Source: CANJIV01 sp046330225 (GTDB lineage: Bacteria > Actinomycetota > Thermoleophilia > Solirubrobacterales > Solirubrobacteraceae). Taken from it: a DNA stretch of 64,000 nt. Where the stretch lies: positions 248,001 to 312,000 of the forward strand of contig JAXLTD010000003.1 in assembly GCA_046330225.1 (NCBI GenBank), read 5' to 3'. The stretch's first letter is position 1; every line of letters starts with the position of its first letter. Below the pieces are notes generated by a model, which worked only from the letters and a program-made list of their open reading frames with translations, ran no database searches and was not told the origin of the DNA. Made by a program: the position numbers and the translations under genes. Of the stretch, positions 57,775 to 64,000 are shown piece by piece.

Positions 57775-57786
57775 GCCGCGACTCCG

Positions 57787-59067
57787 ATGCCCGGTGCCGC
57801 CCTCTCCCGCCTGCGCCTGCCCGCCGACGCGGCGCCGCGGGCGTCGATCGTCATGGTCCTGACCCGCGACGCCTCCCAGGCGCGGGCGGCCCTCCAGGCC
57901 CTGGCGGCCGCGCACGACGGCACGGTGCCGGCCGAGACCTTTCTGGTCCTCAACGCGGCCGAGCCGGACGTGCGGCGCCTGGCGCTCGAGGAGGCGTCGG
58001 GCGCCCGCGTGCTCGTGTCGGAGGCCAACCTTGGCACCGCCTGCGCCTGGAACGAGGCGGTGAGGCGGGCCCGCGGCGACTACGTCGTGCTCGTGCACGA
58101 GGACGCCGAGGTGCAGCCCGGGTGGCTCGCCGCGCTCGTCTCCGCGGTGGAGGCTGAGCCGCGGGCCGCGGCCGCGGGGGCGCGGCTCCTGAATCCCGGC
58201 GGCTCGCTCCAGAACGCCGGATGGATCCTCCTGCGGGACGGCCGCCCGGCGCCGGTCGTGCCGGCGCCGGCCCGCTCCGCCCCGGTCCCCGTGGACTTCT
58301 GCAGCTCGGCCACGCTGCTCATCGAGCGGGCGCCCCTGCTGGCCGCCGGCGGGTTCGACGAGGGCTTCTTCCCCGCGGTCTATGTCGAGATCGCCGCTTG
58401 CACGGCGCTCTGGCGGTCGGGCCGCGCGGTGGTGAGCGTGCCCGACGCCGTCGCCGTCCACCGGCGGGGGGCGATGGTCCGGCCCGAGCGCGGCGCCTTG
58501 GCGTCCGAGCGGTTCCGGACGTGGCTCATGGAGCGCCACCGGGCGCGGTTCGCAGACGTCTGGGCGCAGGCGCTGCCGGGCTTCGAGCCGTGCGACGCGC
58601 CGTGGCCCGTGCCCGCCGACGTGGTGCGGCGCGGCCTCGAGCGGGCGCACGGCCGGCTCGACGCGCTCCCGCCGCCGGCCGGGGCCGCGCCGGCGCCGGC
58701 GCCGGCAGCGGCAGGGCCGGGGGCCGAGGAGGTCGCGCGTGACGTCCAGGCGCGCTGCGCGGAGCGCCTGCGCGCCGTGGCGCTCGAGTTCCTGGAGTGG
58801 GCGGTGCCGGACGCGGAGGCCCGCGAGTCCGAGCTGGCGGCGGCGATCACGGCCGCCTACGGGGCGCTGGACGTTCACGTCGCCCGCGGGCGTGAGCTCG
58901 AGCGCCAGCTCGGCGAGGCCCGTGAGCAGATCGCCGGGCTCGAGGCCGAGCGCGCCCGCCTGCGGGAGGCGTCGAGCACCTTGGACGCGGTGCTCGCCGG
59001 CCGCTGGTGGCGGCTGCGGACCGCGCTGCGGCGGGCCGGCCGTCTCCGGGGGCCGCGCCGCCCCTGA
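57787..59067 (+). CDS. Family 2 glycosyltransferase with C-terminal coiled coil
   Basis: A 426-residue GT-A protein. ASIVMVLTRDASQARAALQAL opens the fold, LVSEANLGTACAWNEAVRRARGDYVVLVHEDAEVQPGWL (in parts) holds the DxD-like HEDAE metal site, and GGFDEGFF the acceptor-side motif. A ~100-residue helical/coiled-coil extension (EVARDVQARCAERL... to GLEAERARLREASSTLD) ends in AGRWWRLRTALRRAGRL, a tail seen in surface-polysaccharide glycosyltransferases. The donor sugar is unknown; the neighbouring sugar-modifying genes fit such a role. Confidence 0.83.
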   Translation: MPGAALSRLRLPADAAPRASIVMVLTRDASQARAALQALAAAHDGTVPAETFLVLNAAEPDVRRLALEEASGARVLVSEANLGTACAWNEAVRRARGDYVVLVHEDAEVQPGWLAALVSAVEAEPRAAAAGARLLNPGGSLQNAGWILLRDGRPAPVVPAPARSAPVPVDFCSSATLLIERAPLLAAGGFDEGFFPAVYVEIAACTALWRSGRAVVSVPDAVAVHRRGAMVRPERGALASERFRTWLMERHRARFADVWAQALPGFEPCDAPWPVPADVVRRGLERAHGRLDALPPPAGAAPAPAPAAAGPGAEEVARDVQARCAERLRAVALEFLEWAVPDAEARESELAAAITAAYGALDVHVARGRELERQLGEAREQIAGLEAERARLREASSTLDAVLAGRWWRLRTALRRAGRLRGPRRP

Positions 59068-59093
59068 CCGGCGGGACGGCGGCCCCCGCTCCC

Positions 59094-59099
59094 TAGACT
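59094..59099 (+). promoter_or_regulatory. Putative -10 of dxr (TAGACT)
   Basis: TAGACT lies 8 nt before the dxr ATG. Confidence 0.5.
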
Positions 59100-59107
59100 T
59101 GATCGCC

Positions 59108-60268
59108 ATGCGCCGGCTGCTCATCCTCGGCTCCACGGGGTCGATCGGGACTCAGGCGCTCGAGATCGTCGCGCGCGCCGACGACCTCGAGCTCGCCGGG
59201 CTCTCGGCCGGCCGCGACTGGCCGGCGCTCGTGGACCAGGCCTCCGAGCACGCCGTGGACCGCATCGCGCTCGCCGACCCCGCGGCCGCCGCGGCCGCCG
59301 CCGAGGCGTGGACCGGCGGCGAGGTGCTGGCCGGGGCGGAGGGCCTGGTCGAGCTCGTCGTCGAGAGCGGCGCCGACCTCGTGCTCAACGCGATCGTGGG
59401 CGCCGCGGGCCTCGGGCCGACGATCGCGACCCTGGGGGAGGGCATCGACCTGGCACTGGCCAACAAGGAGTCGCTCGTCGTCGGGGGCGAGCTCGTCATG
59501 CAGCTCGCCGAGGCCACGGGGGCCCAGATCCTGCCGGTCGACTCGGAGCACTCGGCGCTGCACCAGCTCATCACGGGCGAGCCGCCGGGCACGGTGGAGC
59601 GGCTCGTGCTCACCGCCTCGGGCGGCCCGTTCCGGGGCCGGACCGCCGCCGAGCTGGCCGACGTCACGGTCGACGCGGCCCTCGCGCACCCGACCTGGGC
59701 GATGGGCGGCAAGATCACGATCGACTCGGCGACGCTCATGAACAAGGGCCTGGAGGTCATCGAGGCCCACCACCTCTTCGGCGTTCCCTACGCCGAGATC
59801 GACGTCGTCGTGCACCCGCAGTCGATCGTCCACGCGCTCGTCCACCTGTGCGACGGCGCGACGCTCGCGCACCTCGGATATCCCGACATGCGAGTCCCGA
59901 TCGCCTATGGCCTGCACTACCCCGACCGCGTCGACGTCCCGGTGGCGCAGCTCGATCTCGTCGAGCTGGGCGCCCTGACCTTCGAGCCGGTCGACGCCGA
60001 CACGTTTGCCTGCCTGCGCCTGGCCCGGGAGGCCGCTGAGGCTGGCGGCACCGCCCCGTGCGTCCTGAACGCGGCCAACGAGGTCGCCGTGCACGCCTTC
60101 CTGGACGGGCGCCTTGGCTTCCTCGGGATCGCGGAGGTGATCGCCGGCACGCTGGACCGCCTGGGCGCCGCCCGGGTGCACTCGTTCGACTCGCTCTCTG
60201 CCGCCGACCAGGCGGCGCGGGAGACGGCCGCCGAGCTCGTGGGCGCCGTCGCGGCGGATCCCGCATGA
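59108..60268 (+). CDS. dxr: 1-deoxy-D-xylulose-5-phosphate reductoisomerase
   Basis: A 386-residue MEP-pathway enzyme that turns DXP into MEP with NADPH. The cofactor motif is LLILGSTGSIGTQAL; ALANKESLVVGG, PVDSEHSA with the metal-binding Asp and Glu, SGGPFRG, MGGKITIDSATLMNKGLEVIEAH (in parts) and HPQSIVHALV are family hallmarks. The M50 protease gene follows with an ATGA overlap, the usual dxr-rseP order. Confidence 0.96.
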   Translation: MRRLLILGSTGSIGTQALEIVARADDLELAGLSAGRDWPALVDQASEHAVDRIALADPAAAAAAAEAWTGGEVLAGAEGLVELVVESGADLVLNAIVGAAGLGPTIATLGEGIDLALANKESLVVGGELVMQLAEATGAQILPVDSEHSALHQLITGEPPGTVERLVLTASGGPFRGRTAAELADVTVDAALAHPTWAMGGKITIDSATLMNKGLEVIEAHHLFGVPYAEIDVVVHPQSIVHALVHLCDGATLAHLGYPDMRVPIAYGLHYPDRVDVPVAQLDLVELGALTFEPVDADTFACLRLAREAAEAGGTAPCVLNAANEVAVHAFLDGRLGFLGIAEVIAGTLDRLGAARVHSFDSLSAADQAARETAAELVGAVAADPA

Positions 60269-61344
60269 GCTGGATCCTCGCCTTCCTGGGCTTCGCGGCG
60301 CTGATCCTGCTCCACGAGCTCGGGCACTTCACCGCGGCCAAGGCCGTGGGCATGCGCGTCGAGCGGTTCGCCGTGTTCTTCCCGCCGCTGCTCGCGAAGA
60401 AGACCGTGGGGGAGACCGAGTACGGCATCGGCGCCATCCCGCTTGGCGGCTACGTGCGCATCACCGGGATGAACCCCAACGAGGAGATCCCCGAGGACGT
60501 CCTGCCGCGGGCCTACTTCAAGCAGCCGGTGTGGAAGCGCGTCGTCGTGATCTCGGCGGGCCCGCTGGCGAACGTCCTCGTGGCGTTCCTGATCCTCTGG
60601 GGCCTCTACTGGGCCAACGGCGAGCCGGTCGAGTCGGTGAAGGTCGGCGGCGTCGCGAAGGAGTACCCGGCCGAGGGGGTCCTGAAGCCCGGCGACCGGA
60701 TCGTCTCGATCGATGGCGTGACCGGCGGGCAGGCGGCGCTGGCGAAGCAGACCGCGACGCACCGCTGCGCGGGCCGCCAGACGGCGGGGTGCCGGGCGAG
60801 CACCCCGGCGGTGGTCGTGGTCACGCGCAACGGCACGCGCCGCGTGTTTCGGATCACGCCGATCTACGACGCCGCCAAGAACGTGAAGCGCACGCGCCTG
60901 GGCTTCAGCTTCGCCCAGGAGAGCCGCCCGGTCGGCCCGATCGACGCGGCCGGCCTGAGCGTGAGCGGCATGTGGGGCGTGACGACCGGCACGGTCGATG
61001 CGATCGCCCGCATCGTCACGCCCGAAGGGCGCAAGCAGATCTCCGGCGTCGTGGGGTCCTACGAAGCTACGCGCCAGTCGTTCGAGCTGGACCTCACCCG
61101 GGCCCTGAACATCCTGGCGATTATCTCGCTCTCGCTGGCGATCGTGAACCTCTTCCCGTTCCTGCCGCTGGACGGCGGCCACATCTTCTGGGCGGTGGCG
61201 GAGAAGGTGCGCGGCCGGCCGATCCCGTTCGCGGTCATGGAGCGCGCGAGCGTCGTCGGCTTCGTGCTCGTGCTGTTCCTCTTCTTCGTCGGGCTCACGA
61301 ACGACATCGATCGCCTCCAGGGACAAGGCTTCGGCGTCCGGTAG
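60265..61344 (+). CDS. Site-2 (M50) intramembrane metalloprotease, RseP family
   Basis: A 359-residue membrane protease. Zinc ligands are in LLHELGHF near the N terminus and FLPLDGGHIF near residue 300. A single PDZ domain lies between (~120-200, GVLKPGDRIVSIDGV). An unusual Cys-containing insert (HRCAGRQTAGCRAS) occurs inside the PDZ region. The family cleaves anti-sigma factors or signal peptides within the membrane. ispG, a frequent third partner, is not next. Confidence 0.92.
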   Translation: MSWILAFLGFAALILLHELGHFTAAKAVGMRVERFAVFFPPLLAKKTVGETEYGIGAIPLGGYVRITGMNPNEEIPEDVLPRAYFKQPVWKRVVVISAGPLANVLVAFLILWGLYWANGEPVESVKVGGVAKEYPAEGVLKPGDRIVSIDGVTGGQAALAKQTATHRCAGRQTAGCRASTPAVVVVTRNGTRRVFRITPIYDAAKNVKRTRLGFSFAQESRPVGPIDAAGLSVSGMWGVTTGTVDAIARIVTPEGRKQISGVVGSYEATRQSFELDLTRALNILAIISLSLAIVNLFPFLPLDGGHIFWAVAEKVRGRPIPFAVMERASVVGFVLVLFLFFVGLTNDIDRLQGQGFGVR

Positions 61345-61389
61345 CGTTCGGCCCGAGGGCTCGTCGTCGAACCACCGGAGGGGGATGGA

Positions 61390-63186
61390 ATGGAAGGCAG
61401 CGCCGCCACCACGAGGCATCGCGTGACGGCCTCGACGCTCGCGGAGGCGTTCCGCGACACGGTCGCGCGCGTCCCCGACCGGGTCGCCGTGCGGACGCTG
61501 GACGACTCGACGTCGCTGACCTGGGCGCAGCTGCGCGACCGCTCCGATGCGCTCGCCGGCGGCCTGGCTGCCCTGGGCGTGAAGCGGGGCGACACCGTGG
61601 CGCTGATGTTCTCCAACCGCCCGGACTTCCACGTCGCCGACCTGGCCGTGATGACGCTTGGCGCCACGCCGTTCTCGATCTACCAGACGCTGGCGCCGAA
61701 CGAAATCGACTACGTCGTGTCCGATGCCGGGGCAAAGGTCGCGATCGTCGAGCAGCAGTACCTGGAGGCGTTCCTGGCCGCGGGGCTGGACCTCGAGCAC
61801 GTGATCGTGGTCGACGCGCCCGGCGACCTCCCGGAGGGGCTGCTGCGGATCGAGGACGTCGAGGGCTCCAATCCGGACTTCGACATCGAGGCCTCCTGGC
61901 GCCAGATCGAGCCCGACGACCTCCTGACGCTCATCTACACGTCGGGGACGACGGGGCCGCCCAAGGGCGTGCAGCTCACCCACAGCAACCTGATCTCCGC
62001 GATTGGCACCGTCGACGAGATCGTGGACTTCCCGGACGCAGCGCGGGTGATCTCGTGGCTGCCCTCGGCCCACGTCGCCGAGCGCAACGCCCACCACTAC
62101 ATCCCGATCGCCTACGGCATGACGGTCACGACCTGTGACAACCCGCGCGAGATCCTCTCCTACATCCCGCAGGTCAAGCCGAGCTGGTTCTTCGCCGTGC
62201 CCCGCATCTGGGAGAAGCTGAAGGCCGGCCTGGAGACGATGGTCGCCTCCCAGCCGCCCGAGCAGCAGGAGCAGGTCAACGCCGCCCTGGCGGCCGCCCG
62301 GGAGAAGGTCCGCCTCGAGCAGGCCGGCGAGCCGGTGCCCGCGGAGCTCGCCGCCACGGTCGCTGCCGCCGACGAGGCCATCTTCGCCCCGATCCGCGCG
62401 CAGTTCGGCTTTGACGAGATCGCTGCGGTGAACGTCGGCGCGGCCCCGACGCCGCACGAGGTCCTGGAGTTCTTCCACGCGATCGGGATCCCGCTCGCCG
62501 AGCTGTGGGGAATGTCGGAGACCTGCGGCGCCGGGACGGTCAACCCGCCCGAGCGGATCAAGATCGGCACCGTCGGGCCGCCGGCGCCCGGCGTCGAGAT
62601 CAAGCTCGCCGACGACGGCGAGGTCCTCGTGCGCGGCGGCATCGTGATGGCCGGCTACCGCAACCTGCCGGAGAAGACGGCCGAGACCATCGACGCCGAG
62701 GGCTGGCTCGCCACCGGCGACATCGGCGAGATCGACGCGGACGGCTACCTGAAGATCGTCGACCGCAAGAAGGAGCTCATCATCAACGCCGCCGGCAAGA
62801 ACATGTCGCCGGCGAACATCGAGTCCGAGCTCAAGGCCGCCAGCCCGCTCATCGGCCAGGCCTGCGCGATCGGCGACCGCCGTCCCTACAACACGGCCCT
62901 GATCGTGCTCGACGCCGACTTCGCGCCCATGTGGGCCGCCCAGCACGGCATCGAGGACACCTCCCTGGAGACGCTGGCGGAGAACGACGCCATCCGGGCC
63001 GAGGTCCAGAAGGGCGTCGATGTCGCCAACGGGCGCCTGGCCCGGGTGGAGGGGATCAAGAAGTTCACGATCGTCCCGGGCGACTGGCTCCCCGGCGGGG
63101 ACGAGCTCACCCCGACGATGAAGCTCAAGCGCAAGCCGATCGCTGAGAAGTACGAGGCGGCGATCGACGCGATGTACGCCGGCTGA
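61390..63186 (+). CDS. Long-chain acyl-CoA synthetase (FadD15-like)
   Basis: A 598-residue AMP-forming ligase. The P-loop is YTSGTTGPPKGVQLTH; WGMSETCG, GWLATGDIGEID and KELIINAAGKNMSP follow; a FadD15-type insert (~290-340) is present. It activates long-chain fatty acids for lipid metabolism. GGAGGGGG is just upstream of the ATG. It is transcribed after the M50 protease gene, with a 45-nt gap, and is unrelated in function to it. Confidence 0.9.
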   Translation: MEGSAATTRHRVTASTLAEAFRDTVARVPDRVAVRTLDDSTSLTWAQLRDRSDALAGGLAALGVKRGDTVALMFSNRPDFHVADLAVMTLGATPFSIYQTLAPNEIDYVVSDAGAKVAIVEQQYLEAFLAAGLDLEHVIVVDAPGDLPEGLLRIEDVEGSNPDFDIEASWRQIEPDDLLTLIYTSGTTGPPKGVQLTHSNLISAIGTVDEIVDFPDAARVISWLPSAHVAERNAHHYIPIAYGMTVTTCDNPREILSYIPQVKPSWFFAVPRIWEKLKAGLETMVASQPPEQQEQVNAALAAAREKVRLEQAGEPVPAELAATVAAADEAIFAPIRAQFGFDEIAAVNVGAAPTPHEVLEFFHAIGIPLAELWGMSETCGAGTVNPPERIKIGTVGPPAPGVEIKLADDGEVLVRGGIVMAGYRNLPEKTAETIDAEGWLATGDIGEIDADGYLKIVDRKKELIINAAGKNMSPANIESELKAASPLIGQACAIGDRRPYNTALIVLDADFAPMWAAQHGIEDTSLETLAENDAIRAEVQKGVDVANGRLARVEGIKKFTIVPGDWLPGGDELTPTMKLKRKPIAEKYEAAIDAMYAG

Positions 63187-63253
63187 CCGGCCGGCGGGCG
63201 GCGCGTTCGCGGCCCGCGCAGCCGGCGGGGCGGGGCGGGGCGCGCAGAACCCC

Positions 63254-63259
63254 TACCCT
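63254..63259 (+). promoter_or_regulatory. Putative -10 of typA (TACCCT)
   Basis: TACCCT lies 8 nt before the GTG at 63268, again without a ribosome-binding site. Confidence 0.5.
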
Positions 63260-63267
63260 CCCTCGCC

Positions 63268-64000
<733 letters not shown>

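Overview
The window is GC-rich (strong G/C preference at third codon positions) and densely packed, with many GTG starts and 1-11 bp start/stop overlaps. The gene set (SepF, a MurA with Asp in place of the catalytic Cys, many leaderless-type promoters) and the 16S sequence point to a deep-branching actinobacterium. A Thermoleophilia/Solirubrobacterales-like lineage is the best guess from general appearance; no phylogeny could be run.

Layout. 1-2784: end of a ureohydrolase gene, a MenE-like acyl-CoA ligase and a methyltransferase. 2803-8750: ilvC, a class V aminotransferase plus serA, an APC permease and a Usp protein. 8843-10572: leuA behind a leucine-rich leader peptide. 10623-12521: a secreted CocE-type hydrolase. 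12576-19970: an XRE/cupin regulator with its own operator, then leuC, leuD, leuB, ilvE, cimA and a DegT aminotransferase. 19952-26877: GNAT, argH, an alkyladenine glycosylase, a bifunctional penicillin-binding protein, tyrS and a YjbQ-family gene. 26914-32302: a complete rrn operon (16S-23S-5S) with promoter, boxA, processing stems and terminator, without spacer tRNAs. 32285-34448 (minus): an HD protein, an isocitrate-type dehydrogenase and a possible LexA-controlled small ORF. 34534-41486: murA, then hisZ-G-D-B-H-A-F. 41879-51619: a beta-propeller protein, a CCA/poly(A) polymerase, an unrecognised protein, then the pgeF-yggS-sepF-proC-yggT-lspA-rluA group with an acetolactate-synthase-like gene inserted. 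51643-61344: rpsB-tsf-pyrH-frr-uppS-cdsA, a sugar/glycosyltransferase cassette, dxr and the M50 protease. 61390-64000: a FadD-like ligase and the start of typA.

How the genes work together. ilvC, leuA, leuC, leuD, leuB, ilvE and cimA give most of the leucine and isoleucine pathways, with isoleucine made through citramalate. The acetolactate synthase and dihydroxyacid dehydratase genes are not recognised here, unless the TPP enzyme at 47516 is the former. The his cluster lacks hisC, hisI and hisE in this window. The cell-wall and isoprenoid genes (murA, PBP, uppS, cdsA, dxr, sepF, lspA) are spread among the translation genes.

The most notable regulatory signals are RNA-level controls of branched-chain amino-acid genes and a recurring TAnnnT hexamer. 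The leuA leader has six consecutive Leu codons complementary to the leuA ribosome-binding site. cimA has a long hairpin that buries its ribosome-binding site and is overlapped by a 13-codon ORF. TAnnnT hexamers lie about 8 nt before start codons of at least sixteen genes, which implies widespread leaderless transcription; in three divergent gene pairs the -10 hexamers of the two strands overlap. All functions are inferred from sequence; no search was run.
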